A DNA stretch of 64,000 nucleotides from Clostridiaceae bacterium. Its GTDB lineage: Bacteria > Bacillota > Clostridia > Lachnospirales > Lachnospiraceae. How positions within the stretch are numbered: the first letter of the stretch is position 1; the number at the start of each line of letters is the position of its first letter. The stretch lies in the NCBI GenBank assembly GCA_009911305.1, contig QXXC01000008.1, positions 61,165 through 125,164 on the forward strand. Direction: 5' to 3'. A model generated the notes under the pieces. That model had not been told where the DNA came from, ran no database searches, and saw nothing but the letters and a program-made list of their open reading frames with translations. Positions 35,657 through 44,639 of this stretch are shown here, piece after piece. The translations under genes and the position numbers were made by a program.

Positions 35657-36676
35657 ATGGCGGTTACAATCCGGGATGTCGCCGCGCTGGCCGGCGTATC
35701 CCCTTCCACGGTCTCCAGGACCTGCAAGGATCACCCCTCTATCAGCAGAGAAACGAAAGAAAAGGTACGGCAGGCCATGGCCCGCCTGGGCTATGAGCCG
35801 AACATCCCCCCCGCCGCCCCGGCCGGACAGACGCCGTCGCTCATCAGCATCATTTTGCCTCCCTCGTCAAGGGATGTCTATGAGAATTCCTTCTATCTGG
35901 AGGCCATCCGGGGCGTAAGCCAGTTCAGCAACGGGCGCGGCTACACCAGCGCCGTTATCACAGGCCAGGATGAAGAGGAGCTTTTAGGGGCCATCCGCAT
36001 GCTCTCAAAGGATGAACGCGTGGGCGGCTTTATTGTCCTGTACTCCAGGCAGGACGACGCCGTGATTGATTATCTCTACAGCGAGGGCCTCCTCTATGTC
36101 CTGATCGGGAAGGCGAAACAGTTTGTGAATCAGACCATCTACATTGACAATGACAATCTCCTGGCCGGGCAGGAAGCCACGGAATACCTCTGCTCCCTGG
36201 GGCACCGCCGAATCGCCTTTGTGGGGAGCAAATCGGATATGTATTTTTCCGCGGAGCGCAGGGCAGGCTACCATCTGGCGTTAAGCAGGCATGGAATTCA
36301 GGCCAATCCCGCCTACTGCCTGGAAATCGACGATCCTTCCGGAGAAGGCGCCGGGGCCTTCCACGCTCTGCTCGCACAGGACGAGCCCCCCACTGCCGTG
36401 GTCGCCAGCGACGATATCCTGGCCGTTGCCCTGGAACAGGCCTGCGCCGTTAGAGGACTCTCCATACCGGAGGATCTGTCCATTGTATCCTTTAATAACT
36501 CCCTTTTTGCCCGCATCACCTCGCCGCAGCTTACCTCCGTTGACATAAACTCCCTTCAACTGGGCACAGAGGCCGCCTCCCAGCTCATTAACCACATAGA
36601 AAACCCGAATCTGCTGGCCACCAAAATCATCGTCCCCCACTCGCTCATTGTGCGGAAAAGCTGTAAAAGCCTGTAA
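35657..36676 (+). CDS. malR: LacI family transcriptional regulator, probable maltose/maltodextrin repressor
   Basis: A 339-residue DNA-binding protein. The N-terminal helix-turn-helix (TIRDVAALAGVSPSTVSR, residues 4-21) with its hinge leads to a periplasmic-binding-protein-like effector domain. Typical segments are YLCSLGHRRIAFVGS near 200 and PTAVVASDDILAVALEQA near 262. The frame is open to 35609, but the ATG at 35657 has AAAAAGGAGCG before it and gives the family start. Divergence from malQ makes it the likely MalR; the ligand is inferred, not seen. Confidence 0.88.
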   Translation: MAVTIRDVAALAGVSPSTVSRTCKDHPSISRETKEKVRQAMARLGYEPNIPPAAPAGQTPSLISIILPPSSRDVYENSFYLEAIRGVSQFSNGRGYTSAVITGQDEEELLGAIRMLSKDERVGGFIVLYSRQDDAVIDYLYSEGLLYVLIGKAKQFVNQTIYIDNDNLLAGQEATEYLCSLGHRRIAFVGSKSDMYFSAERRAGYHLALSRHGIQANPAYCLEIDDPSGEGAGAFHALLAQDEPPTAVVASDDILAVALEQACAVRGLSIPEDLSIVSFNNSLFARITSPQLTSVDINSLQLGTEAASQLINHIENPNLLATKIIVPHSLIVRKSCKSL

Positions 36677-36743
36677 TCATTTCCGCCGGCTGCGGGCCGG
36701 CGCGGACAGCCCTCATTTTCTGAAATAAAGGAGTTTATACATT

Positions 36744-38675
36744 ATGTTATGGTTAGAGGAACTGATTGAAGCGTACGCAGACGAATACCGGAGCGAAAGT
36801 AAAACGCGCAGGAAAAACGCCAGACGCCCCGGAGACTATAAAAACAGGCTTGCCAGGCTTTATACGGCCTTAAAGCGCTCAAAGGAGCGTCAGATGACCA
36901 CCCGCCATCTGGAGGACTACCACCGCCAGGTAAAAAATCTGTCCTATTTTGCCTTCCGCTCCCAGGATGCGGCCGTCATCGCCCAGATATGCGGACAGAT
37001 TCTTCCGGAACTTGTGCGCCTTGACCTGGCGCTGTTTCTGCCCGGCCAGAAGAATGAGCTCAGCCGCGATTTCCTGGATTACATGAAAACAGAGCAGTCC
37101 GGCGGGATCTGCTCCAGGCCGCTGCTTGAATTATATCAGGCGTACAGGCATTATGTGATCCAGTACAAGATCATGGATCTTGTCCCCTCCCGGCCCGAAA
37201 TGGAGTTTCCGGAAACCATGGCCATGAACCGCCGCTTTATCCTTCATGTGGGTCCCACAAACAGCGGGAAAACCTTTCATGCCCTGGAGCGGCTTAAGGA
37301 AGCCTCCTGCGGTATCTACTTAGGGCCCCTGCGCCTTCTGGCGCTGGAAGTGTATGAGCGGATGACGGAATTCCATGTCCCCTGCACCATGCTGACCGGC
37401 CAGGAATGCATCGCCTCCGAACACAGCCGGGTCACTGCCTCCACCATCGAAATGGCAGACTTCACCGCCGACTACGATATAGCGGTCATCGACGAAGCGC
37501 AGATGGCGGCGGATCCGGATCGCGGCCACTGCTGGACCCGGGCGCTTCTGGGCATAAAAGCGCAGGAAATCCATGTCTGCATGAGCCCCTCCGCCGAACC
37601 GGTTGTCACCCATCTGATCAGCCTGTGCGGAGACTCCTGTGAAATCCGCCGCTATGAGCGCAAGACGGAGCTTGTGTGCGAGGAACAGCCATTCTCCTTC
37701 CCGGACGACGTGCGCCCCGGCGACGCCCTGGTGGTCTTTTCCAAAAAAGCCGTCCTGGACATAGCCGGACGCCTTGAGGAACACGGGATCCGGGCCAGCG
37801 TCATCTACGGCAGCCTGCCCCCGGAGATACGCCGCCGGCAGATGCGGCTCTTCACCAGCCGCAAGACAAACGTGGTCGTGGCCACGGACGCGATCGGCAT
37901 GGGCTTAAACCTTCCGGTCCGCCGCATCGTGTTCATCCAGACTGAAAAATTTGACGGCAATTGCCAGAGAGGGCTATCCGTACCCGAGATCCGCCAGATC
38001 TCCGGGCGCGCCGGACGCTACGGCATCTTTAACACCGGCTACGTCACCGCCATGGGAGCCGATTCCCTGGCCTATATCAAAGAGCGCTTTGAGGCCCCGG
38101 AACCCCCGATCCATATCGTCAGCCTTGGCTTCCCTCAGATTCTCTTAAACCTTGAGGAACCTCTGGACGTGCTTTTACAGGTCTGGAAATCCGTTGAGCC
38201 GTCCCCGCCCTTTGAAAAAATCAACATCGAAGAGCCGCTTGCCCTCTATGCCCAGGCACAGCGCCACAGGGACGATATCTACGGATTTGAGGACAAGCAT
38301 GTCCTGTACCGCATGATTACATGCCCCATTGATGTAAAGGACTGGCAGGTTGTATCCCAGTGGCTCGACTACTGCAAAAACTATCCCGCCGCCCCTTCCC
38401 TTTGCCACCCGGATCGCAGCTCCGGCAGCAAAAAGGGGATCCAGAAGTTTGAAACTTACTATAAAAAGCTGGATCTGTACTATCAGTTCTCCCATCGGTT
38501 CGGAAAAATGATTGATGAGGAATGGCTTCAGAAGGAACGCGAAAAGACGGAGGCGGCGATTATGCAGCTCTTGTCAAAAGGGAAGAAAAGCTATATCGCC
38601 CGGTGCCAGTATTGCGGGCGGATGCTTCCGGTGGGGTATGGGTATCGGATTTGTGAGCGTTGCCGGGGGCGTTGA
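36744..38675 (+). CDS. SUV3-like DExH superfamily 2 RNA helicase with C-terminal zinc ribbon
   Basis: A 643-residue helicase. A helical N-terminal region (1-165) precedes the helicase core: motif I ILHVGPTNSGKTFHALERL, motif Ia GPLRLLALEVYERM, motif II VIDEAQMA, motif III-like HVCMSPSAEP. Motif V is VVATDAIGMGLNLPVRRIV, and motif VI is IRQISGRAGRYG. This pattern and order are those of SUV3, the ATPase of mitochondrial RNA degradosomes. The C-terminus ends in a two-CxxC zinc ribbon (RCQYCGRML ... RICERCRGR), which suggests nucleic-acid contact. SUV3-type helicases are better known in mitochondria and Proteobacteria. The ATG has AAAGGAG before it. Nothing else in its operon is visible. Confidence 0.85.
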   Translation: MLWLEELIEAYADEYRSESKTRRKNARRPGDYKNRLARLYTALKRSKERQMTTRHLEDYHRQVKNLSYFAFRSQDAAVIAQICGQILPELVRLDLALFLPGQKNELSRDFLDYMKTEQSGGICSRPLLELYQAYRHYVIQYKIMDLVPSRPEMEFPETMAMNRRFILHVGPTNSGKTFHALERLKEASCGIYLGPLRLLALEVYERMTEFHVPCTMLTGQECIASEHSRVTASTIEMADFTADYDIAVIDEAQMAADPDRGHCWTRALLGIKAQEIHVCMSPSAEPVVTHLISLCGDSCEIRRYERKTELVCEEQPFSFPDDVRPGDALVVFSKKAVLDIAGRLEEHGIRASVIYGSLPPEIRRRQMRLFTSRKTNVVVATDAIGMGLNLPVRRIVFIQTEKFDGNCQRGLSVPEIRQISGRAGRYGIFNTGYVTAMGADSLAYIKERFEAPEPPIHIVSLGFPQILLNLEEPLDVLLQVWKSVEPSPPFEKINIEEPLALYAQAQRHRDDIYGFEDKHVLYRMITCPIDVKDWQVVSQWLDYCKNYPAAPSLCHPDRSSGSKKGIQKFETYYKKLDLYYQFSHRFGKMIDEEWLQKEREKTEAAIMQLLSKGKKSYIARCQYCGRMLPVGYGYRICERCRGR

Positions 38676-38849
38676 ATGGATTATAATAGGGATTTGTGTT
38701 TAATGTAAATAAAGGTTTAGTGTTTTTATGTGTTTATTGTTTATTAAGGTTCACTTTTCAGGTTTGATGAATGTAAATAGAAGATATGGGGGTTCCATCA
38801 TATTTTATTGTTGAGATTGATGACAGAACGGGGAGTTGCGGACAGGCCG
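38676..38849. other. AT-rich intergenic stretch
   Basis: After the helicase stop the sequence becomes markedly AT-rich (to about 38820) with no open frame, ribosome site or clear hairpin. It contrasts with the GC-rich neighbours and leads into the inverted-repeat element at 38850. Confidence 0.5.
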
Positions 38850-38985
38850 CCAGAAACAGGTCATATATCCGACGGAACCACGCTCCCGCTCAGTGAAAAG
38901 CGCAGCGGACACTAAGCTCGAAAAGACCTCGCTAAGTGCCGGCGGTTTTCAATGGGTTCCTTACGGATATATGACCTGTTTCTGG
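38850..38985. repeat. Unclassified element with 30-base inverted ends
   Basis: The arm CCAGAAACAGGTCATATATC... (38850-38879) is repeated inverted at 38955-38985, with one base added. The 75 bases between can form further stems (CCGCT/AGCGG; CTCAGTG with CACTAAG, one mismatch). A 90-codon plus-strand frame crosses it but has no ribosome site and is encoded by the arms. The structure fits a small inverted-repeat transposable element or a structured RNA. I cannot decide between them. Confidence 0.7.
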
Positions 38986-39037
38986 CTACGTGACTGGCAG
39001 GCTGTATCATATGCTGTATCCAGGAGCAGAGAGAGTT

Positions 39038-39199
39038 TTAGTCTCTCCCATAGTCAGGATATCCGTTACCCTGAAGATCCATGGCCAGATGGCGCCTGCG
39101 CTCTTTAGCCGTATCCTTTTTTGATTCCTGCCCCGCGCCGCATTCATAGCAGCCATGGGGAATCGTTTTTATCTCTTCCTGATCCTTTGCTTTTCTCAT
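39038..39199 (-). CDS. Small two-cysteine protein downstream of the Wadjet operon
   Basis: A 53-residue open frame with an excellent ribosome site: AAAGGAGG nine bases before the ATG at 39199. The product is highly charged (MRKAKDQEEIKTIPHG start), has one C-x-x-C-like pair (HGCYECGAG, residues 16-23), and ends GNGYPDYGRD. No family is recognised. It is on the same strand as the Jet operon, 258 bases after the jetC stop, with a hairpin element between them. It could be read through from that operon or be independent. Coding is supported by the ribosome site and an uninterrupted frame only. Confidence 0.6.
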   Translation of the reverse strand: MRKAKDQEEIKTIPHGCYECGAGQESKKDTAKERRRHLAMDLQGNGYPDYGRD

Positions 39200-39227
39200 C
39201 CGATCGCTTCCTCCTTTCGTGTTCCAT

Positions 39228-39385
39228 GTACTCCCGGAATCTCGCCGCGCCTGATTTTGTGAGATGATTTTTTGTCAGATGGGCACAAATGTATGAGGCG
39301 TACGTGTAGCGTACGTGGATTACATTTGGGGGCATCTGGCGGAAAATCAGCCGCAAAGGCAGGTGCGGAGAGACTCCGGGAGTAC
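39228..39385. repeat. Palindromic element, second family (long form)
   Basis: Ends GTACTCCCGGAATCTC and GACTCCGGGAGTAC bound a 158-base nested dyad (CGCGCCTGATTTTGTGAGAT ... GAAAATCAGCCGCAAAGG; centre GTACGTGTAGCGTACG). It separates jetC from the small protein gene and could fold as a long hairpin in RNA. Its ends match 32985-33031 and the left end of copy A at 1655. Confidence 0.8.
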
Positions 39386-39456
39386 ATTTCCTTCCTGGAT
39401 AGTGTCTCCGCACATGCAGGAGTTTATAGCAGGAAACGAATGGTTCTCACGACCTC

Positions 39457-42400
39457 CTAAAAAAGCGCTTCGTCTACCTCAATCCTGGCGCTTACCATCT
39501 CCTCCTCTTTGCTTCCGCGCAGCCGTTCGGCACGTAAATACTGCATGCCGTTCCTTAATCCTGCTGCAATCAGGTTAATTACATAAATATTATCAAACCG
39601 GTTATAGATCGATTCTCCGCCAAGTCCGGTTAAGCAGATCATCTGTGTATTCGTCTTTTTTGCCATGTCCATCAGAGGTATCAGCAGGTGGGATGCGTTT
39701 GTCTGGGCAAACGGGTTGTCCATGACCAGCACTTTTCCTTCATTTTTCTCCGCAAAAATATCGCTTTCATCCTTGCGCATGTAGTCCAGGAGGCTTGACA
39801 GAATGACGAAGGCAGACAAAAAGCCTTCTCCTCCGGAGTTTCTGGAAACTTCGCCCCAGGTGATCGGATATTCGCGGTGTTCCTCTATCTTGAATAAATG
39901 GATCTGTACGTTTCCAAGCCCGATCGCTGTGTCGTACAGATTCCTGGTTGTTATGCGGGTTCCGAAATACTCCTGGGCATTTTCGCCTTTTTCATACAGG
40001 GCTACGCCTCTGTGCGTCACCTCGTCCAGGAGATCCTGCATCCTCATATGGTAAAGCTCGGCGTTGTCCTCCCATGCGGGGAGCTGCAGCTTGAGCATTT
40101 TTATGGGGCGGCTGCGGATCGTGATCGTTGAATTTTTGTCAATCCGGCCCATATTCCGGTGAACCTCGTGGACGTATTCCTCTAAAAGCTCTACCAGGCG
40201 GGCCCGCTCCTTTTCCACTATGGAAATGTCGACTTCCAGCTTTTCGATCAGGCTGTCATAGGAGGCAATGGTGGTTTCAAGCTGCTCCAGCACCAGAAAG
40301 GCCTCGCCCGTCAGCTCCAGCATGGATTCCAGCGGCTTCCGGTAGAAGTCGTCCTGAAAGGCATCGCGGCGGATCATCCGGTTTAAGGCTGCGGTCAGGC
40401 GTTCCCTGCTGTCCTGGGAGGCCTTCAGGAGCTGATGATAGTCGCGGATCAGGATCCCTTTCAAGTCCCGCAGCCCTTTTCCCGACAGCTCTGCGATATC
40501 GGTGTCCCAGCTTATCTCCTCCTGCACGGTAAGGGCGTCGTATTCTGCCAGGGCTGTCAGGATTTCGTCACAGTGCCTGAGGCGCCCGGAAAGCGCGGTC
40601 TGCTCCTTTTGCTTTTCCTGCTCCAGGTACGAAAGCTGCTGCATCCTGGCGTCAAAGTCCTGGCTCTGTATCTCCTCTCTCGGCAGCGGGACGGACGGAC
40701 CGCATTCCCGCTCCATACGGCTCTCCACATCCTTTATCTGGTTTACTGCGACCGCCGTATGCTTATCCTCCCGGCCCCACAGCGCTTCCTTTTCGCGGAT
40801 TGCCTTTTCGCGCTCCTTAAGCAGCTCCTCCTGATGGCTCTCTTCTTCGCGGCTGTAGCGGATCGCCTGCCATGCGCCGTCGGAAAGGCCATATTTTTCC
40901 TGCAGGCGGCGCAGGGCCTTTTCAGCCTTTAAAACGCGTTCCTGGCTCTTTTCCTTCTGGCGCTCAAGCTCTCTTTGTTCCATGGAAACGCCTGCTGTGA
41001 TCGCCTCAAACCGCGCCTCCAGCTCGTGGATCGGGCCTTCCTGCTCCTTTCGCTCATCCGGCGCGCTCTCCGGCCCTGTATAGTCCTCATAGCGGCAAAG
41101 CCGCTCTTCCAGGCGATCGCTTTCCCGGTTCAGCAGATGAAATTCGGCGTCCAGCGTTCTGGCATCCTCTTTTAAGCGTTCCAGCCGTTCTGACGACAGC
41201 TTTTGCTGTTCCTCCAGGCGTCTCCTCTCCTTTTTACATGCCTCCAGCGCTCTGCGGTCCTCCTCATAGCACCCGAACGCGCTGCAAAGCCGTTCAAAGT
41301 CCTCCATTCTCCGGCTTTGCCGCCCGATGCTCTCGCTGCATGAGCGGATCCCGCTCTCCAGCCGCCTGATCCCGGCCTTTTCCTCTTCCAGGGCGGCGCG
41401 CTGCTCTATGAGGGATTCCTGGATATTTCCCAGCGACTTGAGGAGGGCCGCAAGCTCTTTTTCAGCCTTTTTCCACTCCTCCTTTGTCACGCTCTGGGCG
41501 CGCAGCCGTTCCTGGCGCTCCAGATATTCCCGTTGCTCCCTTTTGCGGATGGAAATCGCTTCCTCCTTTTTTTCGATCCGGCGCTCCTTCTCCCAGGCCA
41601 GGCGCTTCACCTCCTCCTCATTTAAGAGGCCCTCGTTAAACAGCATGTAAAAGCTGACGCCCTGGCTCGGGATGAGGGGCCCCTGTCCCTCCAGCTCCGT
41701 CTCTCCAAGCTGCCCGCGCTCTATGACAGGGATCGGGAAGGAGGTAAAGATGTCCCCAAGGCCGGTTCTGAGCCTTGTTATCTCCTGCCCGGTCATGATA
41801 AGGGCATATGGAAGGAACGGATTTCGTCGTATCAGCTCCCGGTTTTTGCTCTCGCCGTACCCATTTTTCTTCAGCCACTCCATCCCGTAGACCAGATGGA
41901 TCCCCGCGTCGGCAAAGGCCTGCTTCATTTCCAGGGAAAGCTCCGGAATTTCTCCGTTTATCAGGCGCTTAAGCTCCATTTCCAGGGTGTCCCTCTCCCT
42001 CTCCAGGCTGCGCCAGATCGCCTCAATCTCCTGCAGCCTGCGCTCCGATGCCTTCAGAATCCCCTCCCGGTCAAACAGGAGCGCTTGTGCAAGGCCCAGA
42101 TATTTCAGGATCACGCCCCGCTCAGAGAGCTCTTCCTCATACCGCGCCTTTCGCCTCTCCACTTCGGAGCGCGCCGCCTTCAGACGGGTCTGCTCCTCTT
42201 TTGTATCCTCCAGATCGCGCTCCAGCTTCCTCAAAAGCTCCCTTGCGCTCTCCAGCTTCTTTTTCAATCCCGCCCGTTCGCGCGCTGTCTCCTCCTGCTC
42301 CTTTTCATACCCGGCCCTGCGGATCTCCAGGAGGCCGGGCGGATATTCGCCCATCATGTTCCGGGCCAGGTTTTCCCCATAGCGGCCGTTAAATTCCCGC

Positions 42401-43863
42401 TCTGACGCATCGTAGCCTTCTGCGCGGCTCTCCAGGGCCCCCTGCTGCGACGCGGCCGCCAGGGCTTTTTCCATCATCCCCGCAAGCCTCTCCTGCTCGG
42501 AGCATGTCTGCTCCTGCTTTTCTCTCCTCTTATCGCGGTTTTCCTTAACGAGGCGTCCCGCGCGTTCGCACTCATTCTCATAATAGCGCCGCAGGCTGCG
42601 GCCCAGGCTCATCCGCTCCGGCTCCAGATCCGCGTTCCTCCTGGCGCATATCTCAAGGCGCGAGGCCGCAAAATCCCGCTCGCGCCGCTCCTCCCCGACC
42701 GTCTCCTGCTGCCCCGCGCATGACAGGAGATGAAGCCTTTGCGTGATCCGCCCGGCCTCACGCTCAAGCGCCTCACGCTCGAGGCCGTACATATCGCGGT
42801 TTCCCATATGGAACCGCTTTTTATCCTCCAGCTCGTGGATCCTGTACGACAGCTTCTCATATTGGATGCGCAGCATCTGCTCCCGGATGCCCTCTGTCTC
42901 GCGCGCTATGCCGTCATACGCCTCCTGGCAGCGCTTCCTCTGGCTGTCCATTTCCCGGATAAAGCAGGCGATCCGGTTCTCCTGCGATAAAACCTCTTTC
43001 CCGGCCTTCTGGTACGCCAGCGCCGCGTCCCGCACTGCCCCGGCCTCCTCCTCAAACAGACGGATCGTATCGCGCCGCTGTATCTTGGAGCGGTTGTCCT
43101 TATAAAGCCCCGCATACTTTCCCACAAGCTCCTGAAATTCCTTTACGCGGCTCTTATCCTTATTCAGCTTATTTTCAATGGCGTACAAAAACCATTTCTC
43201 CACCAGCCCCTTTTCGTCCTTACAGTCCAGAAACAGCTCGGACAGCCCTGATTCCTTCAGATTGATCCGCTTAATGATATTTTCCCATTCCTTATAGTGG
43301 ATCCGGTATTCCAAAAGCCTGTCAAAATACTGCCTCGACTGCGCCGGCTGGTTCATATCATAATAATAAAATTTCATCTCCCGATCCTGCTTATAGCTCT
43401 CAAAAAGCTGGCGGCAGGCGGAAAAGCCGAGAAGCGTGATCTCCTTTTTCTTCTTTTCAACCACCGGGAGACGGCGCAGATCCTGGATGCAGGGCTCTTC
43501 GTATTCGCTGATCAGGGACGTGATCTCCAGCTCCTCATCCGCCTCCTCCCCTGTCTCCTGGCTCCTGCGGATCATCAGGCCCGCGGTCACATACCCGGCC
43601 CCGTCATCCAGCGCCCACTCAACCAGTATAAAGGACGGCTTTGCAGAGGTAAAATAGTCCGCAAAGGCGCGATCCTTCATATCGCGGTAGCGCTTATGCA
43701 CAAAGGGCGCAAGAAGCATCTGCACCAGCACCGTCTTGCCGCCTCCGTTGCGCAGCGACAAAAGGGTGCTCTCGCCGCCAAGCTCAAAGCACTCGTCGCT
43801 GATGCGGATCGAATTGTGGTTATAATTCACATTAATCAGGCGGATTGCATTTATTTTACTCAT
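39457..43863 (-). CDS. jetC: Wadjet system SMC-like ATPase JetC
   Basis: A 1468-residue SMC/MukB-like ATPase, the motor of the Wadjet anti-plasmid complex. The N-terminal head holds a Walker A variant, LLSLRNGGGKTVLVQ (near residue 40). The middle (about 280-1250) is nearly all Glu/Arg/Leu-rich coiled coil with a hinge-like break around 620-720 (NPFLPYALIMTGQEITRL). The C-terminal head holds the signature SRNSGGEGFLSAFVI and Walker B KVLVMDNPFAQTNASH. The family extrudes DNA loops and presents small circular DNA for cleavage. Its ATG overlaps the jetB stop by eight bases. It is the last and largest gene of the operon. Confidence 0.93.
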   Translation of the reverse strand: MSKINAIRLINVNYNHNSIRISDECFELGGESTLLSLRNGGGKTVLVQMLLAPFVHKRYRDMKDRAFADYFTSAKPSFILVEWALDDGAGYVTAGLMIRRSQETGEEADEELEITSLISEYEEPCIQDLRRLPVVEKKKKEITLLGFSACRQLFESYKQDREMKFYYYDMNQPAQSRQYFDRLLEYRIHYKEWENIIKRINLKESGLSELFLDCKDEKGLVEKWFLYAIENKLNKDKSRVKEFQELVGKYAGLYKDNRSKIQRRDTIRLFEEEAGAVRDAALAYQKAGKEVLSQENRIACFIREMDSQRKRCQEAYDGIARETEGIREQMLRIQYEKLSYRIHELEDKKRFHMGNRDMYGLEREALEREAGRITQRLHLLSCAGQQETVGEERRERDFAASRLEICARRNADLEPERMSLGRSLRRYYENECERAGRLVKENRDKRREKQEQTCSEQERLAGMMEKALAAASQQGALESRAEGYDASEREFNGRYGENLARNMMGEYPPGLLEIRRAGYEKEQEETARERAGLKKKLESARELLRKLERDLEDTKEEQTRLKAARSEVERRKARYEEELSERGVILKYLGLAQALLFDREGILKASERRLQEIEAIWRSLERERDTLEMELKRLINGEIPELSLEMKQAFADAGIHLVYGMEWLKKNGYGESKNRELIRRNPFLPYALIMTGQEITRLRTGLGDIFTSFPIPVIERGQLGETELEGQGPLIPSQGVSFYMLFNEGLLNEEEVKRLAWEKERRIEKKEEAISIRKREQREYLERQERLRAQSVTKEEWKKAEKELAALLKSLGNIQESLIEQRAALEEEKAGIRRLESGIRSCSESIGRQSRRMEDFERLCSAFGCYEEDRRALEACKKERRRLEEQQKLSSERLERLKEDARTLDAEFHLLNRESDRLEERLCRYEDYTGPESAPDERKEQEGPIHELEARFEAITAGVSMEQRELERQKEKSQERVLKAEKALRRLQEKYGLSDGAWQAIRYSREEESHQEELLKEREKAIREKEALWGREDKHTAVAVNQIKDVESRMERECGPSVPLPREEIQSQDFDARMQQLSYLEQEKQKEQTALSGRLRHCDEILTALAEYDALTVQEEISWDTDIAELSGKGLRDLKGILIRDYHQLLKASQDSRERLTAALNRMIRRDAFQDDFYRKPLESMLELTGEAFLVLEQLETTIASYDSLIEKLEVDISIVEKERARLVELLEEYVHEVHRNMGRIDKNSTITIRSRPIKMLKLQLPAWEDNAELYHMRMQDLLDEVTHRGVALYEKGENAQEYFGTRITTRNLYDTAIGLGNVQIHLFKIEEHREYPITWGEVSRNSGGEGFLSAFVILSSLLDYMRKDESDIFAEKNEGKVLVMDNPFAQTNASHLLIPLMDMAKKTNTQMICLTGLGGESIYNRFDNIYVINLIAAGLRNGMQYLRAERLRGSKEEEMVSARIEVDEALF

Positions 43864-44572
43864 TCTCCTGCACCCCCAGCACCCGGAAAACCCGCTTCAC
43901 ATGATTCTGGTTCAGCAGATTCCAGTCCATAAAATGGTCAAGCTTCCTTGTTGTCTTAATCATCTCATCCTGTTCCACATATTCGATCAGCCCCTGTTTC
44001 TGCAAAAACAGCAGGATCCCGTGCAGAAATCCCTCCTTGGTCGTGCGGGCGCGCGAGCCCTTTTCATCCGACTTAAGAGATTCATACGCCTGATACAGCG
44101 CGGCAAAATCAGGCCCCTCCCGGCCGGCCTCCTCCTGCCCGTCATACTCCGCCCCCTCTTTTAAGCGGGCGGAGATACAGTTCTGCAGCTCTCCCACGCG
44201 CATATATTCCCTGGACTTACTGCTGCTGCCCTGTCCGTCAAAAAACTCCACTAAGAGCGTCAGGATCGTGAACTGGGACAGATAATAATCGCGATCCACC
44301 GCCCCGGAGCGGCAGAGCACGGCCTTAAGCTGCGCCTTGGAAAAGCCAAGGAAATCATTCTCCTCCCTTGGAATCAGATAGATCACATCCCCATACCGCT
44401 CAATATTGCTGCGCGCAATCTCCCCCTGGGACTTAACGAGGCTCTGCACCTCCTCCCGCTCCGCATAGGCCTTGTAAAGAAACGGCTCTCTCTCCTCCCG
44501 CAGCTCGTGATGCTCCAGAAGATAATAAAAAATCTCCTGGCCCAGCCGGATCTCCTCCATCTCATATGCCAT
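43856..44572 (-). CDS. jetB: Wadjet system kleisin-partner protein JetB
   Basis: A 238-residue protein in the position and size of JetB, the MukE/KITE-like subunit (DUF6063-type in Clostridia, by recollection) bound to the kleisin. It has alpha-helical and winged-helix character: LGQEIFYYLLEHHELREERE at the start, a central FTILTLLVEFF, and a C-terminal FLHGILLFLQKQGLIEYVEQ. No catalytic motif is seen. The ATG follows AAAGGAGGGGGAGGCG. It is followed immediately by jetC (overlap) and preceded by jetA (67-base gap). Confidence 0.85.
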   Translation of the reverse strand: MAYEMEEIRLGQEIFYYLLEHHELREEREPFLYKAYAEREEVQSLVKSQGEIARSNIERYGDVIYLIPREENDFLGFSKAQLKAVLCRSGAVDRDYYLSQFTILTLLVEFFDGQGSSSKSREYMRVGELQNCISARLKEGAEYDGQEEAGREGPDFAALYQAYESLKSDEKGSRARTTKEGFLHGILLFLQKQGLIEYVEQDEMIKTTRKLDHFMDWNLLNQNHVKRVFRVLGVQENE

Positions 44573-44639
44573 CGCCTCCCCCTCCTTTCTCCATGAAGCG
44601 TACGCGGACCATACGCGGATTCAATCTGCATGCATCCGC

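Noticed and set aside
38836..39108. 90-codon plus-strand frame
   Set aside because: Encoded by the arms and centre of the inverted-repeat element, without a ribosome site; the better gene here is the minus-strand 53-residue frame.
1655..39385. CRISPR array from the repeated palindromes
   Set aside because: Copies are kilobases apart with no regular spacers and no cas genes.
43297..43932. 211-codon plus-strand frame
   Set aside because: Antisense to the jetC N-terminus and the jetB end.
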